Assembly: GCF_008364795.1 (NCBI RefSeq)
Contig: NZ_VTTM01000001.1
Coordinates: 62,001 to 126,000 of the forward strand
From: Azospirillum oryzae
GTDB lineage: Bacteria > Pseudomonadota > Alphaproteobacteria > Azospirillales > Azospirillaceae
Length of the DNA: 64,000 nt
Direction of reading: 5' to 3'
This document shows, one piece after another, positions 44,841 through 53,603 of this stretch (positions are counted from its first letter, which is position 1; each line of letters begins with the position of its first letter). The position numbers were made by a program, and so were the translations under genes. The notes below the pieces were generated by a model. It was given only the letters and a program-made list of their open reading frames with translations, did not search any database and had not been told where the DNA came from.

Positions 44841-45509
44841 ATGCGAACCCTGTACCACCACCCGATCCACGCCCTGTCGCGCACCGCGCGCGTGATGCTC
44901 GCCGAGAAGGCCTTGCCCTTCGAACCCGTGGTCGAAAGGCCATGGGAGCGGCGCACCGACTTCCTGAAGCTGAACCCGGCCGCCGAGGTTCCGGTTCTGG
45001 TGGAGGAGGACGGGACGGTCGCCGCCGGCGGCCTCGCCGTGATCGAATATCTGGAAGAGGCCTATCCCGACACCCCCCTGCTGCCACGCGAGATCGCGGC
45101 GCGGGCGGAGGTGCGGCGGGTCGCCGACTGGTTCCTGAACAAGTTCGAACGCGAGGTGACCGAGAACCTCGTCGGCGAGAAGCTGATCAAGCGGCTGTCC
45201 GGCCAGGGCCACCCCTTCGCCCCGGCGATTCGCGCCGGTCTGGCCAACGTCACCTATCACCTCGACTACATCGCCTTCCTGTCGGAACGGCGGCCCTGGC
45301 TGGCCGGGTCGGTCTTCACCCTGGCCGACATCGCCGCCGCGGCGCAGCTGTCCTGCCTGGACTATATCGACAACGTGCCGTGGGACCGCAGTCCGGAGGC
45401 CAAGGACTGGTACGCCCGGATCAAGTCGCGCCCCAGTTTCCGCGCGCTGCTGGCCGACAACATCACCGGCTGCCCGCCGCCCAGGCACTACGCCGACCTG
45501 GATTTTTAA
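44841..45509 (+). CDS. Glutathione S-transferase family protein
   Basis: The 222-residue protein has an N-terminal thioredoxin-like domain (RTLYHHPIHALSRTARVMLA, then LNPAAEVPVLVEEDGTV and SH-site-like GGLAVIEYLEEAYPD). An all-helical C-terminal domain follows (VFTLADIAAAAQLSCLDYID with the N-capping motif). It likely conjugates or binds glutathione adducts; the substrate is unknown. Confidence 0.92.
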   Translation: MRTLYHHPIHALSRTARVMLAEKALPFEPVVERPWERRTDFLKLNPAAEVPVLVEEDGTVAAGGLAVIEYLEEAYPDTPLLPREIAARAEVRRVADWFLNKFEREVTENLVGEKLIKRLSGQGHPFAPAIRAGLANVTYHLDYIAFLSERRPWLAGSVFTLADIAAAAQLSCLDYIDNVPWDRSPEAKDWYARIKSRPSFRALLADNITGCPPPRHYADLDF

Positions 45510-45602
45510 CCGCTTCTTGAGAATTGGCCCATCAGGGGCATGGACCGGCCTCGCGTATCAAGCTTAACGTGCTCCCAAATCGTACCCGGGAGAAGTTCCT
45601 CG

Positions 45603-47237
45603 ATGCGTCTCAGCCGTCTTTCGCCCGTCCCGGCCCTGCCGGTCCGTTCCCTGAGGCCCGCCCTGATCGCCGGCGGCATGCTGGCGCTGTTGGCCGGCTG
45701 GTCGCCCGCCCAGGCCGCCCCCGCCGTCGACGACGCCGGGGCCAAGGCGCTTGCCGCCTCGCTGAAGAAGGACCTGCCCCGCTGGTTCCCGCCGCCCAGC
45801 GAGGATGGCGAGGGAGTCGGCTTCGAATGGCAGGGCGAACCCACCGTCAAGCCGGCCGGCGACCATTACGACGTCGCCCTGCCCCGCCTGTCGGCGGAGG
45901 ATGCCGAAGGCACGCTGTTCGACATCGGCACCGTCCTCTTGTCGGTGACGCCGAAGGATGACGGCCAGTATGGCGTGTCGATCACGCTGCCCAGCGCGAT
46001 CAAGGTGCAGAACCTCGACGACAACGACGAGTATGTCGACGCCGCCACCATCTCCATCGGCAAGCAGTCCTTCACCAGCACCTGGTCGGGCGCGCTGGAG
46101 ACGCTGCTCGCCGTCGATGCCGCCTACAACGACATCGCGGTCAACGCCGCCGACGGCAAGGGCAAGATCTCCGTCGCTTCCATGACCATGGTCCAGGACC
46201 TGAAGCCGGAGGCCGGGACCGGCGGCGCCACCCTGTGGAGCGGCCCGGCCGCCTTCGCCTTCGGCGGCCTGTCGGTGAAGGACGACAAGAACAAGGAGTT
46301 GGTGAAGATCGGCGGCGTCACCGCCGAGGCCACCTATACCCGCGTCGACCTGACCAAGGTCAGCGCGCTGCAGAAGCTGTCGGAACAGACCGCCGCCAAG
46401 GGCGCTGCCCCGACCAGTGCCGAGCTGCTGCCGAAGCTGCAGGGCATCTTCGGCGGCGTCAGCGGCGCCATGCGCCTGTCCAACCTGTCCGTCGTCAATC
46501 CGGAGGACGGGACCACGGTGACGCTGGGCCAGCTCGCCTTCCGCAGCGGCCTGACCGACCTCGACCAGGCGATGTCGACCGTCAGCATGGGCATCGAGGC
46601 GCGCGACTTCGCCATGACACCGTCGCCCGCCCCCGCCGCCTTCACCCCGCGCGCCTTCGAAATGAAGCTGTCGGTCGCCAAGCTGCCGAACAGCGCCCTG
46701 TGGAAGGCCTTCACCGAACTGGCCAAGGCCGCCGAGGCGGAAGAGGCCCCGCCGCCGAAGAAGGGCGCCAAGGCCAAGGCCGCCCCGCCGCCGCCCTCCT
46801 CCGACGTCGTCATGCAGCAGGCGATGGCCGCGATGGGCGAGGCCGGGACGGAGCTGCGGATCGACGCGCTGAACCTCGACACCCCGGCGACGGCCGGCAC
46901 CGCCACCGGCGCGGTCAAGGTCGCCACCCAGGCCGCCTTCGGCGTCACCGGCGGCGCCAACGTCCTGCTGCGCGGCATCGACGCCGCGGTGAAGGCGATG
47001 CAGCCGGCCCCGGGCGCCAAGCCCGACAAGGAGACCCAGGATCTGCTGGGCGGTCTGGCGATGGTCCAGGCCATGGGTCAGGCCGGCAAGGACGACACCG
47101 GCGCCGACATCCGCACCTACAAGTTCGAGGTGACGGAGGCCGGCCAGCTCCTGCTGAACGGCGCCGACATGACCCCGCTGCTGGCCGGCGGCGGCGAACC
47201 GGCCCCGGCCCCGGCGGAAAAGCCGAAGAAGAAGTAA
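45603..47237 (+). CDS. Large exported protein of unknown function
   Basis: The 544-residue protein has a signal peptide (LRPALIAGGMLALLAGWSPAQAA). It is then mostly beta-rich with long segments of alternating pattern (FDIGTVLLSVTPKDDGQYGVSITLPS; GTTVTLGQLAFRSGLTDLD). A Pro/Ala/Lys-rich linker near residues 380-400 and a Pro-rich Lys tail are present. It resembles periplasmic DUF945/DUF2125-type proteins in layout, but I cannot name the family. ATG 45603 is taken as start. A bidirectional terminator follows. Confidence 0.75.
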   Translation: MRLSRLSPVPALPVRSLRPALIAGGMLALLAGWSPAQAAPAVDDAGAKALAASLKKDLPRWFPPPSEDGEGVGFEWQGEPTVKPAGDHYDVALPRLSAEDAEGTLFDIGTVLLSVTPKDDGQYGVSITLPSAIKVQNLDDNDEYVDAATISIGKQSFTSTWSGALETLLAVDAAYNDIAVNAADGKGKISVASMTMVQDLKPEAGTGGATLWSGPAAFAFGGLSVKDDKNKELVKIGGVTAEATYTRVDLTKVSALQKLSEQTAAKGAAPTSAELLPKLQGIFGGVSGAMRLSNLSVVNPEDGTTVTLGQLAFRSGLTDLDQAMSTVSMGIEARDFAMTPSPAPAAFTPRAFEMKLSVAKLPNSALWKAFTELAKAAEAEEAPPPKKGAKAKAAPPPPSSDVVMQQAMAAMGEAGTELRIDALNLDTPATAGTATGAVKVATQAAFGVTGGANVLLRGIDAAVKAMQPAPGAKPDKETQDLLGGLAMVQAMGQAGKDDTGADIRTYKFEVTEAGQLLLNGADMTPLLAGGGEPAPAPAEKPKKK

Positions 47238-47262
47238 GCCCGGCAAACAGCACGCCGAAGCT

Positions 47263-47970
47263 TCAGACCTGCCAAGCCCCCGATCCCGGCAAACCTGGAT
47301 CGGGGGCTTTGTTTGGATTGGGGCTGGAACTGGGGATGGCGGCCCTCAACCCGTCGATCAGACGGTCCCGACCAAACCGGAAGCGGGCGTCGTCGTCATT
47401 GTCCGCGACGAGCAGCCTCACCGTGGCGGCGGCGTGGGGGTAGCGTGCCTCCTGCTCCGCCGTCAGCTGCTGCGCCACCCGTTTCAGGTCGATCCCCTCA
47501 CCGCTTCCGCCGGGAGGCGGCAGGGTCGCCTGTTCCTCGATGGTGAAGCCGATCACGAAATACAGCATCGTGAACAGCATATGGGCCGCCGTGCGCTCGT
47601 CGACACCGGCGGCGCGCAGGGTCGCAATCGCGCGGTCGCTGACGCGCAGGACATTGTCCATGACCGGGAAGGTTCCGGCATAGACACGCGCCCCGTCGCG
47701 CCGGGACTTCAAGGCGCGGCGGAACTCCGTCGCCACCTCGCGCAGCCACTCGTCCCATGGCAGTCCGGCATCGGCGGGAAGCCTCATCTCGGCCAGCAGG
47801 GCGTCGGCCATCGCATCGAGAAGCGCCTGCTTGCCGGCGAAATGCCAATAGAGCGACGGGGCCTGAATCCGCAGCGCCCCGGCGAGGCGCCGCATCGTCA
47901 ACCCCTCGATCCCCACCTCGTCGAGCAGGGTCATCGCGGCGTCGATGATGTCCTGTCGTTGCACACGCAT
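47263..47970 (-). CDS. TetR-family transcriptional repressor (TetR_C-like)
   Basis: The 235-residue protein has an N-terminal HTH (DIIDAAMTLLDEVGIEGLTM, RRLAGALRIQAPSLYWHF) and a C-terminal ligand domain of the tetracycline-repressor type (MLYFVIGFTIEEQATLPPPG). The last ~15 codons lie in the terminator at 47274-47314, so the tail KAPDPGLPGSGAWQV is hairpin-encoded. It is divergent from the flavin-oxidase-like gene. Two CTAAC-N3-GTTAG operators between them suggest it represses both. Confidence 0.92.
   Translation of the reverse strand: MRVQRQDIIDAAMTLLDEVGIEGLTMRRLAGALRIQAPSLYWHFAGKQALLDAMADALLAEMRLPADAGLPWDEWLREVATEFRRALKSRRDGARVYAGTFPVMDNVLRVSDRAIATLRAAGVDERTAAHMLFTMLYFVIGFTIEEQATLPPPGGSGEGIDLKRVAQQLTAEQEARYPHAAATVRLLVADNDDDARFRFGRDRLIDGLRAAIPSSSPNPNKAPDPGLPGSGAWQV
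47274..47314. terminator. Bidirectional terminator inside the tetR 3' end
   Basis: A perfect 13-bp stem (47274-47286 with 47297-47309), 10-nt loop, and TTTGTTT on the plus side. It ends the large exported-protein gene and lies within the last codons of convergent tetR. Confidence 0.85.
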
Positions 47971-48004
47971 GGCCGTAAGTCCGCCTCTTCCTGCCGGGAT
48001 TGAC

Positions 48005-48043
48005 AAACTAACGCTGTTAGGCCAAATCTAACAACGTTAGTTT
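48005..48043. promoter_or_regulatory. Twin TetR operators and divergent promoter region
   Basis: Arms 48005-48020 and 48028-48043 form a 16-bp inverted repeat with one mismatch. Each arm holds its own CTAAC-N3-GTTAG palindrome (48008-48020; 48028-48040). TTGACA at 48000-48005 overlaps the first site and is a likely -35 box for the rightward gene. Confidence 0.8.
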
Positions 48044-48082
48044 ACCCGTCGCCGCGCACCGCGGCCCAGCAGAGGAACGTCC

Positions 48083-48727
48083 ATGGATCCCCATCGCATC
48101 CACACGGTCGAGGCGCTGCGGCAGCTCTACGACATGCCGTCCGAGCGCATCGTGAAGATGAGCTTCCCCTTCCTGGACGATCACTGCCTGCGCTTCGTCG
48201 CCGAATCGCCGCTGGTCTTCGTCGCCACCATGGCGGAAAGCGGGATGGATTGTTCGCCGCGCGGCGGGCGGCCGGGCTTTGTCCATGCCGAAGACCGCCA
48301 GACGCTGGCCCTGCCCGACTGGCCCGGCAACAACAAGCTTTCGTCGATCACCAACATCCTCACCTCCGACGGCGGGTGCGGACTGGTGTTCCTGGTGCCG
48401 GGCGTGGACATCTTCCTGCGGATCAACGGCATCGCCACCGTCACCACGGACCCGCCCCTGCTGGAACGGCTGACGGAGGAAGGGCGGATCCCCAAGGCCG
48501 CCATCCGCCTGTCCGTGCGGGAAGCCTTCTTCCATTGCGGCAAGGCGCTGCGCCGCTCGCATCTGTGGCAACCGGACGCCTGGTCCGTACCGCACGACAT
48601 GCCGTCTCCCGGCCAGATGGTGAAGGACCAGGCGGGACTGGCGGATCTGACGGCCGACCAGATCGACGCGATGTACCAGAAAGGACTGGCGGAACAGCTG
48701 TACAGCGAATCGCCTCCCATGGAATGA
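48083..48727 (+). CDS. Pyridoxamine 5'-phosphate oxidase-family FMN-binding protein
   Basis: The 214-residue protein matches the split-barrel PNPOx-like group (MSMEG_1061 type). Markers are FLDDHCLRFVAESPLVFVATMAESGMDCSPRGGRPGFVH, LALPDWPGNNKLSSITNIL and the C-terminal AFFHCGKALRRSHLWQP, the conserved signature of this group. It probably binds FMN or F420 and reduces a small molecule. The TetR regulator divergent from it likely senses the substrate. Confidence 0.9.
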   Translation: MDPHRIHTVEALRQLYDMPSERIVKMSFPFLDDHCLRFVAESPLVFVATMAESGMDCSPRGGRPGFVHAEDRQTLALPDWPGNNKLSSITNILTSDGGCGLVFLVPGVDIFLRINGIATVTTDPPLLERLTEEGRIPKAAIRLSVREAFFHCGKALRRSHLWQPDAWSVPHDMPSPGQMVKDQAGLADLTADQIDAMYQKGLAEQLYSESPPME

Positions 48728-48850
48728 AAGGAGGAACGAAGGCCGGGGGCCCTGAAGCGGCGAAGGGAGGAAGGTGTCGGGACATCCGGTTCAGGCCTCT
48801 CCACCGCGACACCCCGCCGCACACCTCCCGCGGTTGCACGGCACAAGCCT

Positions 48851-48880
48851 CTTGAACGGCCGGGACGCTTTCACATATCT
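48851..48880 (+). promoter_or_regulatory. Possible heat-shock (RpoH-type) promoter of htpG
   Basis: CTTGAAC (48851-48857) and CACATATCT (48872-48880) are spaced as an alphaproteobacterial RpoH promoter (CTTG, ~17 nt, C-rich/TATnT) about 50 nt before htpG. The match is partial. The rest of the 48728-48928 gap shows nothing further. Confidence 0.4.
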
Positions 48881-48928
48881 CCGCCGTCTTGACGCCAACA
48901 CCCGTGCAAAACCAACGAAGGTGCCCCC

Positions 48929-50809
48929 ATGACCGAGGAACGGCTCAGTTTTCAAGCCGAGGTCAGCCGTCTGCTCGACATCGTCGCCCACTCGCTCTAC
49001 AGCGAGAAGGAAGTGTTCCTGCGCGAACTGGTCTCCAACGCGTCGGACGCCTGCGACCGCCTGCGCTACGCGGCGCTGACCCAGCCCGAACTCTCGGCCG
49101 ACGATCCGAACCTCAAGGTCCGCCTGCTGGTCGACAAGGACGCGCGGACCCTGACCGTCGCCGACAACGGCATCGGCATGAACCGCGAGGATCTGGTCGA
49201 GAATCTCGGCACCATCGCCCGCTCCGGCACCGCCGCCTTCATGAAGTCGCTGGAAACCGCCGAGAAGGGTGACGGAAAGAAGGACGTCAACCTGATCGGC
49301 CAGTTCGGCGTCGGCTTCTATTCCGCCTTCATGGCCGCCGACAAGGTCACCGTGCTGACCCGCAAGGCCGGCGAGAATCAGGGCTGGCGCTGGGAATCCG
49401 ACGGCAAGGGCGAGTTCACCATCGCCGAGACCGACGGCCTGCCGCGCGGCACGAAGATCGTCCTGCACCTGCGCACCGGCGACGACGAGTATCTCGACGA
49501 GGCTCGCCTGGGCGGCATCGTCCGCAAATATTCCGACCACATCGCTATCCCGATCCTGTTCGGCGAGGGTGACGACGCCAAGGCGCTGAACAGCGCGTCG
49601 GCCCTGTGGACCCGGTCGAAGTCGGAGATCACCGCCGACCAGTACAAGGAGTTCTACCACCATGTCGGCCACGCCTTCGACGATCCGTGGCTGACCCTGC
49701 ACTGGCGGGCCGAAGGGGCGCTGGAATACACCAACCTGCTCTATGTGCCCTCGACCAAGCCGTTCGACCTGTTCGACCCCAAGCGCGCCCACCGGGTGAA
49801 GCTGTACGTCAAGCGCGTCTTCATCACCGACGCGGCCGAAGGGCTGATCCCGCCCTACCTGCGCTTCCTGCGCGGCGTGGTCGACAGCGAGGATCTGCCG
49901 CTGAACATCAGCCGCGAGATGCTGCAGCACAACCCGATGCTGGCCAAGATCAAGGCCGGCATCACCCGGCGCGTCCTGTCGGAGCTGTCGAAGAAGGCCA
50001 AGGACAGCGAGAACGCGGCCGAATACGACAGCTTCTGGGAGAATTTCGGCGCGGTGCTGAAGGAAGGCCTCTATGAGGACTACGAGCACCGAGACGAGCT
50101 GCTGAAGCTGCTGCGCTTCCGCACCACCGCCGGCGAGGATCTGGTCTCCCTGGAGCAGTATGTCGCCCGCATGAAGGAGGGCCAGGACGCCATCTACACC
50201 ATCAGCGGCGACGACATCGACACCCTGCTGCGCAGCCCGCAGCTGGAAGGCTTCAAGGCCAAGGGCGTCGAGGTGCTGCTGCTGACCGACCCGGTGGACG
50301 AGTTCTGGATGCCGTCTGTCGGCGTCTATGACGGCAAGCCCTTCAAGTCGGTGACGCGCGGCGGCGCCGATCTCGGCAAGATCAAGGGCGAAGAGGCCGA
50401 GAAGCCGGAGGAGAAGGCGCCGGAGGGCGAGCTGACCGACCTGCTGGCCCTGCTGAAGCTGACCCTGTCCGACGCGGTGAAGGATGTCCGCAAGTCCGAA
50501 CGCCTGACCGACAGCGCCGTCTGTCTGGTCGCCGACGACAACGACATGGACATGCACCTGGAGCGCCTGCTGAAGCAGCACAAGCAGCTGAACGGCGAGG
50601 TCGGCAAGCGCATCCTGGAGATCAACCCGTCCCACGCCCTGATCAAGCGTCTGGCCGAACGGGCCAAGGGCAGCGGCGCCACCGACGCGCTGGAGGATGC
50701 GGCGTGGCTCCTGCTCGATCAGGCCCGCATCGTCGAAGGCGAAGCCCTGCCCGACCCCGCCGCCTTCGCCCGCCGTCTGGCGAACGCGATGGAGAAGGGG
50801 CTGGCGTAA
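48929..50809 (+). CDS. htpG: Chaperone protein HtpG (Hsp90)
   Basis: The 626-residue protein is full length. The GHKL ATPase domain has LYSEKEVFLRELVSNASDACDRLRY, LTVADNGIGMNREDLVENLGTIARSGT and GQFGVGFYSAFMAADKVTV. The middle domain has LYVPSTKPFDLFDPKRAHRVKLYVKRVFI and a C-terminal dimerisation domain follows. It is monocistronic with a strong terminator. Confidence 0.98.
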   Translation: MTEERLSFQAEVSRLLDIVAHSLYSEKEVFLRELVSNASDACDRLRYAALTQPELSADDPNLKVRLLVDKDARTLTVADNGIGMNREDLVENLGTIARSGTAAFMKSLETAEKGDGKKDVNLIGQFGVGFYSAFMAADKVTVLTRKAGENQGWRWESDGKGEFTIAETDGLPRGTKIVLHLRTGDDEYLDEARLGGIVRKYSDHIAIPILFGEGDDAKALNSASALWTRSKSEITADQYKEFYHHVGHAFDDPWLTLHWRAEGALEYTNLLYVPSTKPFDLFDPKRAHRVKLYVKRVFITDAAEGLIPPYLRFLRGVVDSEDLPLNISREMLQHNPMLAKIKAGITRRVLSELSKKAKDSENAAEYDSFWENFGAVLKEGLYEDYEHRDELLKLLRFRTTAGEDLVSLEQYVARMKEGQDAIYTISGDDIDTLLRSPQLEGFKAKGVEVLLLTDPVDEFWMPSVGVYDGKPFKSVTRGGADLGKIKGEEAEKPEEKAPEGELTDLLALLKLTLSDAVKDVRKSERLTDSAVCLVADDNDMDMHLERLLKQHKQLNGEVGKRILEINPSHALIKRLAERAKGSGATDALEDAAWLLLDQARIVEGEALPDPAAFARRLANAMEKGLA

Positions 50810-50834
50810 CGATCGCCCTGAACAGGAAAATCTG

Positions 50835-50875
50835 ACGGAAAAGCCCTCTCCTCCCCGGAGGAGGGGCTTTTCCGT
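50835..50875. terminator. Terminator between htpG and the histidine kinase
   Basis: A 19-bp stem with one bulged T (50835-50854 with 50857-50875) has T-rich ends on both strands (GGGGCTTTTCCGT). It lies between convergent stops. Confidence 0.88.
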
Positions 50876-50876
50876 T

Positions 50877-52100
50877 CTACCCCCGCCCCACCCGCTGGGG
50901 CGGGAAGACCAGCGCCATGGTGGTGCCCTCGTCGCGGCGGCTGACGACGTCCAGGCGGCCGCCATGCAGTTCGATCAGGCGCTTGGTCAGCGGCAATCCC
51001 AGGCCGGTGCCGATCTGGCTGCGGGCCAGCGCGCTGTCGACCTGCCCCCAGGGCTCCAGCGCCTTGCCCAGTTCCTCCCCGGTCATGCCGATGCCGGTGT
51101 CGCGCACCGACAGCCACAAGGCGCCGTCCGCCGCCATCCGGGCGCCGAGCGTCACCACGCCGTTCGTGGGCGTGAACTTCACCGCGTTCGACAACAGGTT
51201 CAGCAGCATCTGGCGCAGCTTGCGTTCGTCCGCGCGCAGCGGCGGCAGGTCCAGCGGCACCTCGGTTGCGATGCTGACGCCGTGGCGCGACGCCCGCTCG
51301 GCCAGCAGCCGCGCCGTACCGATCGCCACCCGCACCACGTCCACCGTGCCATCCACCAGTTCCAGCCGGTCGGCGTCGGCCTTGGACAGGTCGAGCAGGT
51401 CGTTGATCAGTTCCATCAGGTGCCGGCCGCTCTCGGCGATGTCGCGGGCGTATTCCCGATAGAGCGGGATGGCGTGCGGCCCCAGCACCTCCTGCTCCAG
51501 CAGTTCGGCGAAGCCCATCATCGCGGTCAGCGGCGTGCGGATCTCGTGGCTCATGTTGGCGAGGAAGGCGGTCTTGGCCCGGATCGCCTGTTCGGCCTGC
51601 CGGCGCGCCTCTTCCAGCTGGCGGGCGCGCAGCTCCGTCTGTTCGGCCGAGCGCGCCATCAGCACGGTCACCGTGCCGACGCCGAGATAGCGGCCCCGCT
51701 CCATCACCAGGAATCCCGTCACCAGCGCCGCCGGCTTCAGCCGGGCCAGCTGCCGACCGATCTCCGCCAGCGGCGTCGCCCCTTCGATCAGCAGCGGATG
51801 CGGGTCCATCGCGTCGGAGACCAGCGGCATGCAGCCCCCCTCTCCCCCGCCGGCCGGCGGCAGCCGGCCACGCTCCAGCAGCCCGGCGACGCGGCCGTCG
51901 CCGTCGACCACCGGCAGGGCGGCAAGCTCCGGCTGGCGCCGGAAACGGGCGAGCGCGGCGGCACACCCCTGGTCAAGGGTCAGCGGCGGCACCGGAACGG
52001 CCAGCCCTGCGGCGGTGAAGGCGGGTTCGTCCATGGGCGGCTCCGCCGCAATCATCGGAACAGGAGGTGGGACGGGAGGCGGGACATCGAATGGCGTCAT
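50877..52100 (-). CDS. CBS-domain sensor histidine kinase
   Basis: The 407-residue protein lacks membrane helices. Residues ~30-150 look like two CBS repeats (LAALPVVDGDGRVAGLLERGRL; LVTGFLVMERGRYLGVGTVTVLM). They are followed by a short coiled coil, a HisKA H-box (TAFLANMSHEIRTPLTAMMGF) and a HATPase (LLNLLSNAVKFTPTNG; VRDTGIGMTGEEL; GTGLGLPLTKRLIELHGG). It is a cytoplasmic kinase that may sense adenine nucleotides. No response regulator is adjacent. Starts at 52055 or 52034 are possible. Confidence 0.88.
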   Translation of the reverse strand: MTPFDVPPPVPPPVPMIAAEPPMDEPAFTAAGLAVPVPPLTLDQGCAAALARFRRQPELAALPVVDGDGRVAGLLERGRLPPAGGGEGGCMPLVSDAMDPHPLLIEGATPLAEIGRQLARLKPAALVTGFLVMERGRYLGVGTVTVLMARSAEQTELRARQLEEARRQAEQAIRAKTAFLANMSHEIRTPLTAMMGFAELLEQEVLGPHAIPLYREYARDIAESGRHLMELINDLLDLSKADADRLELVDGTVDVVRVAIGTARLLAERASRHGVSIATEVPLDLPPLRADERKLRQMLLNLLSNAVKFTPTNGVVTLGARMAADGALWLSVRDTGIGMTGEELGKALEPWGQVDSALARSQIGTGLGLPLTKRLIELHGGRLDVVSRRDEGTTMALVFPPQRVGRG

Positions 52101-52323
52101 TGCGGCCCCTCCCCCTCCCTATCCGGCATGGTCACGTCCGATACGGCGCCGTCCCGGACTGCACGGCGCTCCATCCGACAAAACCTAGCAGGGGATTATG
52201 AGCAATTGGTTTCCGTTCCAACCATCCACTCCCGCTGAACGATAGCCGGAAAGTACTATGGCTTTGGCCGGCAAAGCCTCTTCCGCTCGGCCGTCCGGCA
52301 GGGCTGTCGGTGGCCGTGGGTGT

Positions 52324-52352
52324 TTGAGAATGCGTCCGAAACACAGTATATT
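52324..52352 (+). promoter_or_regulatory. Sigma-70 promoter of the fur-like gene, in a 388-nt gap
   Basis: TTGAGA (52324-52329), 17 nt, and TATATT (52347-52352) form a near-consensus promoter, giving a ~130-nt leader before the ATG at 52489. The remainder of the 52101-52488 gap has no supportable gene or other clear signal. Confidence 0.75.
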
Positions 52353-52488
52353 GGTCGGATATTCGGGGTGCCGCGAAGGGCCGGCCGGGATGGAACATCC
52401 GGTCGGCGTTCGGTGCTGGCGTGCCCGGGGATCAGGGAGACCGGAGGGGCGAACCGTCGCCCGTCGAACAAAGACAGGAACACAGGGG

Positions 52489-52926
52489 ATGTCCATGCCC
52501 TCGCGCCTTGAAGAACTGTGCGTGAAGAAGGGATTGAAGATGACCGATCAGCGCCGCGTGATCTCGCGCGTGCTGTCGGAGGCGACGGACCACCCCGATG
52601 TGGAGGAAGTGCACCGCCGTGCATCCGCCATCGACCCGCGCATTTCCATCGCCACGGTCTATCGCACGATGCGGCTGTTCGAAGAGGCGCACGTCATCGA
52701 CCGGCTGGATTTCGGTGACGGCCGTGCGCGCTACGAAGAAACCAGAACCGATCATCACCACCATCTGATCGATGTCGACTCAGGAGAAGTGATCGAGTTC
52801 ACCAACGATGAAATGGAACGGCTGAAGGAAAGCATCGCGCGCGAACTTGGCTATGACCTGATCGGCCATCGGTTGGAACTGTACGGTGTTCCGCGCAAAC
52901 GCCGGACTGATAAATCTGAGTCTTAA
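52489..52926 (+). CDS. fur: Fur-family metal-responsive regulator (Fur/Mur type)
   Basis: The 145-residue protein has a winged helix (KGLKMTDQRRVISRVLSEAT, ISIATVYRTMRLFEE) and the metal-binding TDHHHHLIDVDSGEVIEF segment. It lacks the C-terminal CxxC zinc pair of gamma-proteobacterial Fur. The alphaproteobacterial forms share that feature and often respond to manganese (Mur) or act in iron control with Irr. The start at 52489 gives the standard N-terminus; 52495 is equally possible. Confidence 0.9.
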   Translation: MSMPSRLEELCVKKGLKMTDQRRVISRVLSEATDHPDVEEVHRRASAIDPRISIATVYRTMRLFEEAHVIDRLDFGDGRARYEETRTDHHHHLIDVDSGEVIEFTNDEMERLKESIARELGYDLIGHRLELYGVPRKRRTDKSES

Positions 52927-53121
52927 CTGTATGAAGAACTTGTTGGCGATGCGCACAAGGGGTGCCGGCTGACTCTCCCTTCCCCGGAATCTCCACACGC
53001 GGGACGGGCGGGTCAGGCGGCCATCGCTTGCGGGGTGCATCGGGTGCCGGTCTGGACCTTGCCGGCCACTGGTCCAAGGTTAGGCGAGGAGCAAACCTCA
53101 CTGACCGGAACCGGCCGCACC

Positions 53122-53526
53122 ATGGATGATCGTCCCGACAATCGCCAAGACCGACGCCCCGACGCCCGGCCCGAAAGCCCGCCGAGCACGGCCGGGCCGG
53201 ACATTCCCAAGATCGCAGCCAACGCCGCAGGCTCGGGCCCCGACCCCGTCCTCGAACGGCTGGACCGCCTGTCCGAGCTGCTGATGCGACGCATCGACCG
53301 GCTGGAAGAGCGTGTCCGCAGCCTGGAGCAGGACAATGGCGAGATCATCAACCTGCTGATCGCCGTCAAGGCCGGGCTGGAGGAGGCGTCGGGCGACCTG
53401 ATCGCCCAGCTGGAGGAGGTGGACGACAGCGCCGGGCCGGAGTTCGCATCCGACGACGGGGCGGAGGATGGCGCGGAGGACGGACCGCTCTTCGAGGCGC
53501 CCTGCGGCCCCACCATGCTGCATTGA
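53122..53526 (+). CDS. Acidic coiled-coil protein of unknown function
   Basis: The 134-residue protein has a disordered Pro/Arg/Asp-rich first third. A predicted coiled coil follows (VLERLDRLSELLMRRIDRLEERVRSLEQD) with an amphipathic helix and a very acidic tail (EDGAEDGPLFE). It has no signal peptide or named domain. It lies between fur and a HAD phosphatase. The start is chosen at 53122 because upstream sequence does not look coding. Confidence 0.55.
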   Translation: MDDRPDNRQDRRPDARPESPPSTAGPDIPKIAANAAGSGPDPVLERLDRLSELLMRRIDRLEERVRSLEQDNGEIINLLIAVKAGLEEASGDLIAQLEEVDDSAGPEFASDDGAEDGAEDGPLFEAPCGPTMLH

Positions 53527-53603
53527 TCGGCTTTGCCGGGACCGGCTTGGCCCGGGGGGCATTTGAAAGTCCTTGCCTGCCGCACCGCGCCGGCCGGATA
53601 AAC

